The notes beneath the pieces were generated by a model. That model had not been told where the DNA came from. It did no database searches and saw only the letters and a list, made by a program, of their open reading frames with translations. A stretch of 64,000 nt of DNA, from NCBI RefSeq assembly GCF_014205845.1, contig NZ_JACHCR010000006.1:62001-126000 (forward strand), in the 5' to 3' direction. This stretch comes from Mucilaginibacter cryoferens (GTDB taxonomy: Bacteria > Bacteroidota > Bacteroidia > Sphingobacteriales > Sphingobacteriaceae). Positions 28,701-37,764 of the stretch are shown here, piece after piece. The position numbers and the translations under genes were made by a program. Position 1 is the stretch's first letter, and each line of letters opens with the position of its first letter.

Positions 28701-29881
28701 TTACCCACGAGGGTGGCCAGGTAAGCGTTTTAATTAACCTAAAAGGTAACGCAGATGTAGATAAGGCATTATTGGAAATAAGGGTGATAGATACGGGGAT
28801 AGGCATGGCTGCAGATAAGCTAAATCGCATTTTTGATCCGTTTTTCCAGAATGATCTGCCGGGTTCGATGTTAAACCAGGGGAGTGGGATAGGCTTATCT
28901 ATAGCCAGGGAGTTTGTAAAGTTGCATAACGGCGATTTATTGGTAGAAAGTGAATTTAACCAGGGGAGCTGTTTTACAGTACTATTGCCTGTTGGTAAAA
29001 TTGATAATAATATTTTTGTTGATACTCAGCTGCATTTAGAGCACACCAATGAGGTTTTGCACGAGAGTGGCCAGCATAAGGGCGAACTTCATAAGGATGG
29101 GCGAGATGGCAAAAAACTAACAATTTTATTGGTAGAAGACAATGAAGATTTTAGGTTTTACATTAAAGACAATTTAAAAACGTCATTTAACGTTATTGAG
29201 GCCGAGAATGGTAAAAAAGGTTGGCAGAAAGCCCTTTCCCAGCACCCCAATCTAATTGTAAGTGACATTAGTATGCCCGAAATGAATGGGATAGACCTGT
29301 GCCTTAAACTCAAAAGCGATAAACGTACCTCACATATCCCGGTGATATTGTTAACCGCGTTAACCGGCGAAGATCAGCAACTAAAAGGGTTGGAAACCGG
29401 TGCTACAGATTACCTCACCAAACCTTTTAACTTTGAGATACTACAGTCGAAGATCAGAAATATACTGAGTCAGCAAGAAAGTATGCGAAAAACCTATACC
29501 AAACAGGTAGAGGTAAGCCCAACCGAAATGCATGTTGATTCGCCGGATGAGCAGTTTATAAAAAAGGTGTTGATACTGATAGATAACAATATCTCTAACC
29601 CCAATTTTTCTGTAGAGGAACTAAGTACCGAAGTTTTTGTAAGCCGTTATACACTATACAAAAAAATATTAGCCATGACGGGTAAAACCCCCAATGAGCT
29701 GGTACGATCAATGCGTTTAAAACGTGCCGCGCAGTTATTAGAAACCGGGCATTTAACAATCTCACAAATTTGCCACAAAGTAGGCTTTAAAAGCCAAAAA
29801 TACTTTGTTAAAATGTTTAAGGCCGAGTACAATACTATCCCATCAAAGTATATAGAAGCAGCCGAAGAGTTGGATTCATAG
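25727..29881 (+). CDS. Hybrid two-component regulator (HTCS) of locus A
   Basis: A 1384-residue one-protein signalling system. I chose the ATG at 25727, not upstream frames from 25634, because it gives a clean signal peptide (MKPKVFLLIVLMQFSLRFVS, then Ala-Gln). The order is: two seven-bladed Reg_prop propellers in the periplasm, a Y_Y_Y domain ending near residue 810, one membrane helix (WAYIFYAGLVLGSLLYL), a HisKA domain with His872 in NVSHEFRTPL, HATPase_c, a receiver with Asp1180 in VSDISMPEMNG, and a C-terminal AraC-type DNA-binding domain. HTCS proteins bind an oligosaccharide in the periplasm and switch on their own SusCD locus. The target here is expected to be the SusC operon starting at 30589. 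A terminator-like hairpin lies in its leader. Confidence 0.93.
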   Translation: MKPKVFLLIVLMQFSLRFVSAQNNQFQFSHLDINAGLSHNQVNCIYKDKKGFMWFGTLSGLNKYDGYSFKSFKHIAGDTTTLDDDYIVSITPGPENKLWIETRMGFNTYDPATEKFSRNIKDFMYKIKVYDTYILAIKNDRFGDFWLLQHNKNQGIFKYEPKTNKTINLTHNNADTSSISSNLVTDLSVDSKGNIWIVSNSGVLERLDPKSYKVNYRLKLGQLPSGLSSSYKIFIDKQDDIWAFVPSYSVGVFYISLTNNIFKHIVKATGKINTDVISDVTQDDENRMWIATDHGGINLLNKSDFKTEYLVNREDDNKTIGQNSITCVYKDNTGIIWCGSYKRGISYYHQSIIKFASYTHHLSDKNSLPFSDVNNFAEDKLGNIWIGTNGGGLIYWDRKAGSFKQYLHNAADKNSLTNNVIVKLFIDHEQKLWIGTYYGGLDCFDGKIFKHYKHNDAKANSISEDRVCAITEDSDNNLLVGTLSAGLNILDKNRNVVAAYKFDGDIAKNTIHSNYVSSLIEDRHKNVWIVTAYGVDRLAKNSHRFLHYLHDDKDPGSLINNNTNNILEDKDGLIWISTREGISIFDYKTNKFTNINKLDGLPDNTVIDMQQYSRNNVWVSTPNGLSSIMVDRSSGKLKFHFTNYNETEGLQGREFTENSSYKTREGELLFGGGNGFNLFKPSNILTNKSQPNLVFTDLQIFNQSIQAGDKVNGSVILTKSITDLNDLKLKYNDNVFAIEFAALNYFNPDKIKYQYKMGGFDKGWINADNKVRKATYTNLDPGDYVFKVRAGTNENWNDKEITLNINISPPFWKTTWAYIFYAGLVLGSLLYLRTRGIQKIRTQFSIEKEREAAQRMHELDLMKIKFFTNVSHEFRTPLSLIMAPVDKILKQIAEPEIQRQLMLINRNAKRLLNLVNQLLDFRKMEYQELKLHRMNGDIIVFIKDLSFAFTDVADQKNIRFVFDSEIEMYYTSFDHDKIERIMFNLLSNAYKFTHEGGQVSVLINLKGNADVDKALLEIRVIDTGIGMAADKLNRIFDPFFQNDLPGSMLNQGSGIGLSIAREFVKLHNGDLLVESEFNQGSCFTVLLPVGKIDNNIFVDTQLHLEHTNEVLHESGQHKGELHKDGRDGKKLTILLVEDNEDFRFYIKDNLKTSFNVIEAENGKKGWQKALSQHPNLIVSDISMPEMNGIDLCLKLKSDKRTSHIPVILLTALTGEDQQLKGLETGATDYLTKPFNFEILQSKIRNILSQQESMRKTYTKQVEVSPTEMHVDSPDEQFIKKVLILIDNNISNPNFSVEELSTEVFVSRYTLYKKILAMTGKTPNELVRSMRLKRAAQLLETGHLTISQICHKVGFKSQKYFVKMFKAEYNTIPSKYIEAAEELDS

Positions 29882-30206
29882 CTTTATTACAAGTTTTCCT
29901 GCGTTTAAACTCCCCTTGGGATGGTTCTTACTGATGCTCAGCATTGCTCTAGTGTTGCGCAACAAGTGAAACAGTTATATGTGTTATTTGAAAAAAAATC
30001 AAGAGAATACCAATTGTCATAAAATACAAACCGCAACAGTTAAGGAGTAAAGTAACGGACTTGGAGCCCGCCCCAATCTCTAAGAAATCCAAACTACGCA
30101 GCCCCATTCCCGCACCAAAGCCGGTTCCCCTACAAAACCCCTGTTTTTCTTTATATCGTAATACTATTATCGCACTTTAAAAAGTAGGTTCATTAATAGG
30201 TAGGTG

Positions 30207-30214
30207 TACATTTG
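30207..30214 (+). promoter_or_regulatory. Candidate -7 box upstream of SusC of locus A
   Basis: TACATTTG matches TAnnTTTG exactly, but no TTG is present at the -33 distance. It would give a leader of about 365 bases. A second, imperfect box (GACATTTG, near 30294) lies just after the ATTGAT repeats and is an alternative. Confidence 0.25.
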
Positions 30215-30265
30215 TCACTTTTTTAATGTTTTATAGAAAATTTCGATTCTTTTTTTTAATTAAAT

Positions 30266-30287
30266 AATTGATTATCAATTAATTGAT
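30266..30287. promoter_or_regulatory. AATTGAT repeat cluster, possible HTCS operator
   Basis: AATTGAT (30266-30272) and its inverted copy ATCAATT (30274-30280) make a 15-base palindrome with a central T, and a third direct copy follows at 30281-30287. It is about 300 bases upstream of SusC. An HTCS or AraC protein could bind here; this is inferred from position and symmetry only. Confidence 0.35.
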
Positions 30288-30588
30288 TCAAGTTGACATT
30301 TGTGCCCCTATTTATCCACAATCACATATCAGGTATCAGATAATTTTACCCTCATTATAAACAAATATCAAACCTGCAGCTTAACTGCGGGGAGTAATAT
30401 AAACCTGATAAGAATATATAACCAATTTATTGAAGTGATAGTTCGTCATTTTTTTTGACGGGTTGCAACAAATGCGGTAGCGTCAATGATGGTATTTCAT
30501 CTTGATAAGCCAGCTATTTTGGTATGTGAATAATTGCTGTGTAGAACCTGAAATTCTAAATATAAACCAATAATTAAATAAACAAATT

Positions 30589-33500
30589 ATGCGAAAAATT
30601 CTACGATTAGCATTATTGTTTTTGTCCTTATTCATGTGTTTGCAAACACATGCTCAAAGTCAAACAACAATAATCAAAGGAACAGTAACAGACGACAATG
30701 GCACCACCTTGCCGGGAGTATCTGTAAGAGTAAAAAACAGCCAGGTGGCCGCTGTAACCGATAAGGACGGTAATTACAGTATCAGTTTACCAAATGGCGC
30801 TACGGAGATAAGTTTCTCGTTTATCGGGATGAAGTCCCAAGTTGTTGTAATAGGTAAAAAAACAATTATTAACGTTGTGTTGGTCAATACGTCTACCGCC
30901 TTATCTGATGTGGTAGTTATTGGTTACGGCCAGCAAAAGCGTCCGGATGTAAACGGCGCCATATCATCAGTAACTGCAAAAGACATCCAAAATATTCCTC
31001 AAACAAGTGTTGACCAAATGTTACAAGGAAAGGCCGCCGGAGTTACTGTTACCAATGGTTCGGGCGCCCCAGGTAGTTCGGCTTCAGTGCACATCAGGGG
31101 TATAACATCTCTTTCGGGGTCTAATGAACCCCTCTATGTAGTTGATGGTGTGTATATTGATGGTGGAGCCTATACTACTCAAAACCAAAATAATGGCGAA
31201 AATACACTTAGTCCGCTAAGCTATATCAATCCAAATGATATTGAGTCTATTGATATATTAAAAGATGCGTCGGCCACAGCTATATATGGTAGCCGTGGTT
31301 CAAATGGTGTTATTATTATTACCACCAAAAAAGGTAAAAATAGTACTGCTCATTTAAATTATGATGGTTATTACGGAGTTCAGCAGCAGGGGCATTTCCT
31401 TAAAATGATGAACCTGCAGCAATATGCGAATATACAAAATACGATAGCTGATATTACCGGGATAGGTCGCAGACAGGAGTTTTTAGATCCCAGCCTGCTT
31501 GGCCCGGGCACCGATTGGCAAAAAGCCGTATTTAGAAATGCACCTATGCAAAGTCATAATCTTTCGATGAACGGCGGTAACGACAACGTTAACTACTATA
31601 TATCGGGCGGTTTCCTTAAACAAAATGGTACAATTATAGGGTCAAATTTTAAACGCTACTCTTTTCGCACAAATGTTGAGGGAAAGTTGAAAGACTGGTT
31701 TAAACTTGGCTCAAACATAACGTTAAATCGTACCGATCAAAATATGGGTGCGAGCGATAACGGCGGTATTGTTTATCAGGCATTGCTAAATGCCCCAGAT
31801 CAGGCAGCCAGCAATCCAGACGGCAGCTTTACCGTCGCCCCGGCATCTTATGGCAGCGGTACTTTTATCAGCCCTGTTGCATTGGCAATGTTAAACACCA
31901 ATAACCTGGTGCGCAGTCAGATAAACGCAAATTTTTACGCAGATATACATTTTTTTAAAGATCTGACATTAAGGTCGGAAATTGGCGGTTATAATAATTT
32001 TTCAAAAAGTACATTATTCTTCCCATCATATACGGTAACTTCTCCAACTAACCCTTCACTTATATATGGTAATCCCGTAGCAAGTTTAAGTGAATATTCA
32101 GATCAGGCCTTAGGTTGGAACTGGAAGGAGTACCTTACCTACAACCATACATTTGCCAAAAAACATAGTATAACCGCGGCTGCAGGTTATGAATTGAATG
32201 AAGGTATGTACAATAGTATGAGTGCCGGGACTAATACCTTTTTAAGTAACGATTTACCTACACTTAACCTTGGTGGTGCTAAGATACCTACCATTGGCGA
32301 AAACAAATCGTCTAATACCTTGCAGTCTTTTTACGCCCGTGCAATTTATGACTACGATAGCAGATATAGCTTAACTGCTACAATCCGGTCAGATAGGTCT
32401 TCAAATTTTGCACAAGGCCATCAAACAGGGTATTTTCCATCTGCAGCCATTGGATGGACGGTTTCAAATGAATCATTTATGACAGACATTAAAAGCGTTG
32501 CTGATAATGTTAAGTTTAGAATAGGTTATGGTGAAGTGGGCAACCAGAATATTCCGGGTTACCAATACGGGTCTGCGCTCAACCCTACTATTACAGGCTT
32601 AGGTACAGGCTTTAACGTATCAAATTATAATAATCCAAACTTAACCTGGCAAACATCTATACAAACCGATATAGGTTTGGATTTTACTTTATTCGGCAGG
32701 GTTAACGCCACCGTCGACTGGTATAATAAAACTTCGAAAAATTTCCTTTTCCAGGCACCTTTACCTGAGTTTTTAACCGGCGGCCCTAACTACCTTGGTG
32801 GAATCAGCTCACTTTATGTAAACGGAGGAGAGGTTAGCAATAAAGGTATTGAGTTTAGCATCAACTCAAAAAATATTGTTTCAAAGAATTTTAACTGGAA
32901 TACTACAGTAACCTTTACCCATTACGTTAATAAAGTTATTTCTACATACAATAACAGTATAATTAATGCCAGTATCACCTCTGGATTTTTACAAATACCT
33001 GTTACTCAAACAAAAGTTGGCGGGCCTATAGGTGAGTTTTATGGCTATACAGTTAAAGGGATATTTAAAACCGCAGATCAGCTGCAAAATGCGCCGGTAC
33101 AATTTGGCCAGCCCATCAGCACTACATTGGGTACTACCGGTTCAACAACTTTAGGCGATATTCAGTATGTTGATACCAATCATGATGGTAAGATTGACGC
33201 AAGCGATATGAGCGCTATTGGCAATCCTAATCCTACATTCACTTATGGTTTCACTAATAACTTTACCTATAAAAACTTTGATCTGTCTATATTCTTATAT
33301 GGCTCATATGGTGGTAAAGTGCTTAATTATTTGGATTACACCATTGAAGGCCTGAACGGGTTATATACCAATCAACTTGCCGAAGCTTCAAATTATTGGA
33401 CACCTACTAATATCAATTCCAATATTCCGGCTCCCAAGGGCGGTGTTAACCCAAACCTCAACATGTCTACCCGGTTTTTACAAAGCGCGTCTTTTTTAAG

Positions 33501-33732
33501 GTTCCAAAATGTGCGTTTGGGTTACAGCCTGCCACCCTCATGGGCTAAACATATTGCGCTAAGCCGTTTAAAAGTGTATGGCAGTGCACAAAATCTGTTT
33601 GTAATAACAGGCTATAAAGGTTTAGACCCCGAAGTTGGCCAGCAAAACCAAAACGTGTTTTTAACCAATGTGGATTTGGGAAGGTATCCTTCGCCACGAA
33701 TTTTCACTTTGGGAGTAAACGCAGAATTTTAA
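30589..33732 (+). CDS. SusC/RagA-type TonB-linked outer-membrane transporter, locus A
   Basis: A 1047-residue outer-membrane beta-barrel that imports oligosaccharides using TonB energy. It has a signal peptide (about 23 residues, ending THAQ), a carboxypeptidase-regulatory-like domain (IIKGTVTDDNGTTLPGVSV), the TonB-box region VVVIGYGQQKR and a plug domain (PLYVVDGVYIDGG, then KDASATAIYGSRGSNGVI). The long 22-stranded barrel ends in Phe. A calcium-type loop DTNHDGKIDASD lies near residue 865, as in many SusC proteins. SusD follows after 21 bases and forms the lid of the transporter. It is expected to be induced by the HTCS encoded upstream. Confidence 0.96.
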   Translation: MRKILRLALLFLSLFMCLQTHAQSQTTIIKGTVTDDNGTTLPGVSVRVKNSQVAAVTDKDGNYSISLPNGATEISFSFIGMKSQVVVIGKKTIINVVLVNTSTALSDVVVIGYGQQKRPDVNGAISSVTAKDIQNIPQTSVDQMLQGKAAGVTVTNGSGAPGSSASVHIRGITSLSGSNEPLYVVDGVYIDGGAYTTQNQNNGENTLSPLSYINPNDIESIDILKDASATAIYGSRGSNGVIIITTKKGKNSTAHLNYDGYYGVQQQGHFLKMMNLQQYANIQNTIADITGIGRRQEFLDPSLLGPGTDWQKAVFRNAPMQSHNLSMNGGNDNVNYYISGGFLKQNGTIIGSNFKRYSFRTNVEGKLKDWFKLGSNITLNRTDQNMGASDNGGIVYQALLNAPDQAASNPDGSFTVAPASYGSGTFISPVALAMLNTNNLVRSQINANFYADIHFFKDLTLRSEIGGYNNFSKSTLFFPSYTVTSPTNPSLIYGNPVASLSEYSDQALGWNWKEYLTYNHTFAKKHSITAAAGYELNEGMYNSMSAGTNTFLSNDLPTLNLGGAKIPTIGENKSSNTLQSFYARAIYDYDSRYSLTATIRSDRSSNFAQGHQTGYFPSAAIGWTVSNESFMTDIKSVADNVKFRIGYGEVGNQNIPGYQYGSALNPTITGLGTGFNVSNYNNPNLTWQTSIQTDIGLDFTLFGRVNATVDWYNKTSKNFLFQAPLPEFLTGGPNYLGGISSLYVNGGEVSNKGIEFSINSKNIVSKNFNWNTTVTFTHYVNKVISTYNNSIINASITSGFLQIPVTQTKVGGPIGEFYGYTVKGIFKTADQLQNAPVQFGQPISTTLGTTGSTTLGDIQYVDTNHDGKIDASDMSAIGNPNPTFTYGFTNNFTYKNFDLSIFLYGSYGGKVLNYLDYTIEGLNGLYTNQLAEASNYWTPTNINSNIPAPKGGVNPNLNMSTRFLQSASFLRFQNVRLGYSLPPSWAKHIALSRLKVYGSAQNLFVITGYKGLDPEVGQQNQNVFLTNVDLGRYPSPRIFTLGVNAEF

Positions 33733-33753
33733 TTTGACCATAAAAGATTTAAA

Positions 33754-35421
33754 ATGAAAGCAAATATTAAATATATAATCAGCGCGACAGTTATTGGTTT
33801 TGTTACCCTAACTGGCTGTAAAAAAGATTTTTTCAACAGACCGCCCGAAAACGCGATTGCAATTGACAACTTTTATAAAACCGATGCCCAGGTAGCGGCA
33901 AGCACCCTTAATCTTTACAATTCACTTTGGTTTAATTATGTGGCTAAACCAGGTTGGGCGGTGTGCGAGATGACTGGTGGTAACGGCCGCAGTTATTCGT
34001 CAGATGTTACCGACTTTGGGAATTTGAACGGTGCCGTTACTAATCTTAACTCTCAAAATGATGCCGCCTGGAGTTCATTATGGACAGTTGTGGCACAATC
34101 CAATGCGCTTATCAACTTAATGCCCTCAAGAGCAGGTTCGGGTGTAACCCCTGCTGTTTTAAATAATGCTTTGGGCGAAGCGCATTTTTTTCGTGCCATA
34201 GCTTATTTTCATATTGTAAGGTTATGGGGAGCTGTACCCATTATTGAGAATGCCAGCAACTTTTTAACCAATTTTCAGGTAAATAGCAACCGGGTAGAAG
34301 ATATCTACACCTTTATGGTTAATGATATGAAATTTGCTGAGGCAAATTGTACCGCTATGATCAGGACCGGATCTATCACACAGGGCCATGTATCCAGCGG
34401 TTCAGCTTCGGCCATGCTTGCCAAATTGTACCTATATATGCAGGATTATCCCAATGCACTTAAAGAAGCACAAAAGGTGATCAATAGCGGTGAGTTTAAA
34501 TTATATGGTATAGATATAGCCAGTAAAACTTACAACGATCTGTTTAAAACGGCTAATAATAATAATGAAGAAAGCATTTGCCAGTTACAATGGGCAGGCG
34601 GTGCATCTTACGGTCACGGAAACCCGGCGCAAGCCTCATTAGCTGCAAGTGGAATAATAACAGGTACCGGTGACGGCTATAGTGTATTAGGCCCCACTAT
34701 TGATTTGCAAAACTCTTATGAAGGAGGCGATTTGCGCCTACACGCAACTATTATGCAAGCTAAGGATGTTTACCCCGAAATTGACGCAGCATCCGGAGGC
34801 TATACTGTGCCGGATAATATCAATTCACAGGGTACTGGTGCCGCTATTAAAAAATACGTAGTGGGCACTCCTGCAGATAATGGTGGCATTGGTGCGGCAC
34901 AATCTGCAGCAAATAACACTTATTTAATGCGTTATGCCGAAGTTTATTTAATAGCAGCAGAAGCAATTGTTGGTAAAAATACTACTTCAACTGATGTCCA
35001 GGCTTTGGCTTATATCAATGCCATCAGGAAAAGGGCAAATTTAGTGGCGTTAACAGTAATAAACCGTCACCATTCGGTTACTAACCCTAACTATGACGCT
35101 ACCTATAACAATGTTGTGCCTACCACTATTATAGTAGATGATATATTAACTGAAAGAAGGCATGAATTCGCTATCGAAAACGATTATTGGTTTGACCTTT
35201 GCCGTATAGACGGATGGAATGGTATACTGAATAATACCCACCCGCTTGCTACTCAATTTATAAGCCAGCAGGAAAGAGGTACTTATGCCCCCGACCGTAA
35301 AACAGTTTACCATACCGCTGTTACACCAAAAAGTACCGACTTTTTATTGCCAATACCAATAAATGAAACAACAGCCGATCCTAAGTTATTAGAACCAGCG
35401 GTACCATACACATTTAAATAA
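33754..35421 (+). CDS. SusD/RagB-type surface lipoprotein, locus A
   Basis: A 555-residue glycan-binding lipoprotein that caps the SusC barrel. The lipobox LTGC gives Cys22 followed by KKDFFNRPPE, the usual start of SusD proteins. The body is TPR-like helical, with EAHFFRAIAYFHIVRLWG near residue 147 and the C-terminal SusD signature ILTERRHEFAIENDYWFDLC near residue 464. It lies between SusC (21 bases) and the IPT lipoprotein (8 bases) in one operon. Confidence 0.95.
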   Translation: MKANIKYIISATVIGFVTLTGCKKDFFNRPPENAIAIDNFYKTDAQVAASTLNLYNSLWFNYVAKPGWAVCEMTGGNGRSYSSDVTDFGNLNGAVTNLNSQNDAAWSSLWTVVAQSNALINLMPSRAGSGVTPAVLNNALGEAHFFRAIAYFHIVRLWGAVPIIENASNFLTNFQVNSNRVEDIYTFMVNDMKFAEANCTAMIRTGSITQGHVSSGSASAMLAKLYLYMQDYPNALKEAQKVINSGEFKLYGIDIASKTYNDLFKTANNNNEESICQLQWAGGASYGHGNPAQASLAASGIITGTGDGYSVLGPTIDLQNSYEGGDLRLHATIMQAKDVYPEIDAASGGYTVPDNINSQGTGAAIKKYVVGTPADNGGIGAAQSAANNTYLMRYAEVYLIAAEAIVGKNTTSTDVQALAYINAIRKRANLVALTVINRHHSVTNPNYDATYNNVVPTTIIVDDILTERRHEFAIENDYWFDLCRIDGWNGILNNTHPLATQFISQQERGTYAPDRKTVYHTAVTPKSTDFLLPIPINETTADPKLLEPAVPYTFK

Positions 35422-35429
35422 ATACAGCT

Positions 35430-36593
35430 ATGAAAAATTTAAAACCGATATTTTTTTACTGCATACTTTCACTGGTGACGGTATTGACTATAAACTCATG
35501 TAAAAAGGACAATAATGGTGGTGGTGATGGCCCTCCAACTATATCAAGGGTACGTACTATTGCCCAAATCAACCAAACGTCACAAACCATTGCTCCTTTT
35601 GACTCCACAACAACTGATGGAAAGATTGGCACTGCATACGCTGTTATAGGTACCAACCTTATCACAGCCAAGGCTATATATATCAACGGTGCTTCTGTGT
35701 ATTTCAATATAGCTTTATCATCAAATACCAGTCTACAGTTTTCACTGCCCAGTACGGTGCCTTACAGCAGCGACAGTACAAATAATATACTTACTATTGT
35801 TACTGCGCATGGAAAAGTTAGTACTCCTTTTGTAGTAGAGCAGCCAATTCCTGGCATAACTACAGTGAGCCAGCTTGCTGGTAATCCTGGCGATGTTATC
35901 ACCATAACCGGTACAACATTCAATGGTCTTTCGGGGGTGTCATTTGGCACTGTACCTGCAACGGTACTTACCAAATCACCTACGGTAATAACCGTAAAAG
36001 TGCCATCGGGAGTAACTGCAGCGCGTCTTTTAGTTACCACATCTGCTACTAAAGGCGGTGGTGTAGGTACAGGGCCGGTTGTAACCTCCGGAACAAGCTT
36101 ATTATCTAATAGCGTTACTGCAATAAGGCAAACCAATTCAATATTTGGTTTTACCACAGCAATTTACGAAGACTCGTTTGAAAACGGCTGGAGCGATTAC
36201 GGCTGGGGGGCCGGAGCGAAAGATGATAAAACAAATGTCAGGAGAGGCACTACATCCAGAACTTATAGCTATACCGGCGGGTACGATGGTTATGTGATAC
36301 AACCGGGCAGCGGAAACAATGTTGATGCTAACACAGCACTTAAGTTTTCAATATTTGGAGGTAAGGGCACCACTGGTAAAGTTATGCACCTGGCACTCAA
36401 TTATAATTTTAATACTACCGTTCAGATAACACTTACCGAAGGTAAGTGGGTCGATTATCAAATTCCGATCGCTAACTGGGTTGATGCCAGTAACCCGCTG
36501 CCATCGTCCATCAGTGCCCTGGTTTTCCAGGAGTTTAGTGGCAATGCCTCTACTTTTAGCATTGATGATGTTGGTATTGTAGATGTGAAATAA
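35430..36593 (+). CDS. IPT/TIG-domain surface glycan-binding lipoprotein
   Basis: A 387-residue lipoprotein (Cys24, then KKDNNGGGDGPP). The Gly/Pro-rich linker is followed by two IPT/TIG-like immunoglobulin folds, the second with PGDVITITGTTFNGLSGVSF, and a C-terminal beta-sandwich that looks like a carbohydrate-binding module (from about residue 245; EDSFENGWSDYGWGAG). The position after SusD is that of SusE/SusF-type surface glycan-binding proteins. It likely holds polymer at the surface for the GH enzymes. A strong terminator follows, so this is the end of the SusCD operon. Confidence 0.82.
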   Translation: MKNLKPIFFYCILSLVTVLTINSCKKDNNGGGDGPPTISRVRTIAQINQTSQTIAPFDSTTTDGKIGTAYAVIGTNLITAKAIYINGASVYFNIALSSNTSLQFSLPSTVPYSSDSTNNILTIVTAHGKVSTPFVVEQPIPGITTVSQLAGNPGDVITITGTTFNGLSGVSFGTVPATVLTKSPTVITVKVPSGVTAARLLVTTSATKGGGVGTGPVVTSGTSLLSNSVTAIRQTNSIFGFTTAIYEDSFENGWSDYGWGAGAKDDKTNVRRGTTSRTYSYTGGYDGYVIQPGSGNNVDANTALKFSIFGGKGTTGKVMHLALNYNFNTTVQITLTEGKWVDYQIPIANWVDASNPLPSSISALVFQEFSGNASTFSIDDVGIVDVK

Positions 36594-36613
36594 TAGAATT
36601 AACAGGCTTGATT

Positions 36614-36651
36614 AATATCGCCGCCGGAATAAATATGGCGGCGATATTTTA
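36614..36651 (+). terminator. Terminator after SusC-SusD-SGBP operon
   Basis: A perfect 12-bp GC-rich stem (36614-36625 with 36637-36648) with an 11-base loop is followed by TTAATT. It sits 20 bases after the lipoprotein stop codon. Confidence 0.8.
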
Positions 36652-36784
36652 ATTCATCTGAGTGATAAAAGCAATGGCGCCATCATAAGCATCAGTAAAG
36701 ATGAGCCGCAATTAAGTAGATGTGTTTTTATCTCTGAAAGATACTTTGTTTAACTAATTCTGTTTTGATTTTTTTGAAATATTT

Positions 36785-37699
36785 ATGATGATGACAAGCA
36801 ATGTGATACGTGAAATTACCCCGCTCACATCGGGCGATTGCTTTACCGTTTTTTCGCGTGTAAACGAGAAATTTGATACTCCTCTCCATTATCACAATGA
36901 GTACGAATTGCATTTGATATTAAATGCCAAAGGCGCTAAGCGTGTAGTAGGGGGTAATATTGATGTTATTGATGATCTGGAACTGGCACTTATAGGGCCT
37001 AACCTTTACCATGGTTGGTTTGCCAATTTGTGCGATAATGAAAATGTAACAGAGATTATCATACAATTTCACAGTGATCTTTTTGATGAAAATTTTTTAA
37101 AGCGAAATCAGCTTAGTTATTTAAAGGGAATGCTCCAAAATGCTCCTAAAGGAATCATATTTTCTCCCAAAACCATTGAAACGGTTAAGGACAGAATACT
37201 GGCACTTAATAAAAAGAGCGGCTTTACCTCGGTTTTGGAATTACTATCTATACTGCACGAGCTTTCTACATCGCCCGATACGAAAACACTTTCGGACCTG
37301 AGTTTCATTAACGAAAAGTTTCATCACAATAGCAAGCGTATCGAGAAAGTGTTTGAGCATATGAATAATAACTACAACAGGCGGGTAACCCTGGCCGAAG
37401 CAGCCCGTGTAGTGCATATGCCCGAAGCTTCATTTAGCCGGTATATGAAAAAACGCACCGGTAAAACTTTTACCGATAGCCTTAACGAAATAAGGCTAGG
37501 CCATGCTTCGCGGATGCTGATAGACTCTTCAACCACCGTGGCCGAGATAGCCTATGAGTGTGGTTTTAATAACATATCCAATTTCAACAGGATTTTTAAA
37601 CGAAAAAAACAGTTTACACCAAATGAGTTCAGGTCAACCTATATGTTAGCCGGTTTTGCGCTTAATCCGCATACTGGTTTAAAAGCATCAGTTGCATAA
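36785..37699 (+). CDS. AraC family transcriptional regulator
   Basis: A 304-residue cytoplasmic activator. The N-terminal cupin-type sensor (residues about 10-100) contains DTPLHYHNEYELHLIL. The C-terminal AraC helix-turn-helix pair runs from about residue 190 (VTLAEAARVVHMPEASFSRY, then VAEIAYECGFNNISNFNRIF). This layout is typical of sugar-responsive regulators. It lies between the SusCD operon and the GH51-like and GH43 genes, so it may control the enzymes separately from the HTCS. Confidence 0.92.
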   Translation: MMMTSNVIREITPLTSGDCFTVFSRVNEKFDTPLHYHNEYELHLILNAKGAKRVVGGNIDVIDDLELALIGPNLYHGWFANLCDNENVTEIIIQFHSDLFDENFLKRNQLSYLKGMLQNAPKGIIFSPKTIETVKDRILALNKKSGFTSVLELLSILHELSTSPDTKTLSDLSFINEKFHHNSKRIEKVFEHMNNNYNRRVTLAEAARVVHMPEASFSRYMKKRTGKTFTDSLNEIRLGHASRMLIDSSTTVAEIAYECGFNNISNFNRIFKRKKQFTPNEFRSTYMLAGFALNPHTGLKASVA

Positions 37700-37764
37700 T
37701 TTATTAAAGAAACAATTGCTTAATAAAATGGGCATAGTTAAACCAGTAAGCCAGTACCCTTAAA

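Larger units (their letters stand above)
29882..30588. other. 707-base regulatory gap before SusC of locus A
   Basis: No convincing gene is seen; the longest small frame noticed is 33 codons at 29921-30022 without other support. The region contains a 10-bp palindrome GTTGCGCAAC near 29955, AT-rich repeats at 30266-30287, a -7 like box at 30207, and a small hairpin CGTCA-T7-TGACG at 30444-30460. A long leader before SusC is common in Bacteroidota. Confidence 0.6.

Noticed and set aside
29921..30022. 33-codon small frame after the HTCS A gene
   Set aside because: Too short, no ribosome site, no signal peptide or domain; it lies in a region that otherwise looks non-coding.
35762..36157. 131-codon minus-strand frame inside the IPT lipoprotein gene
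   Set aside because: It is an antisense shadow of Gly/Thr/Val-rich beta-sandwich coding sequence, with no independent signal.
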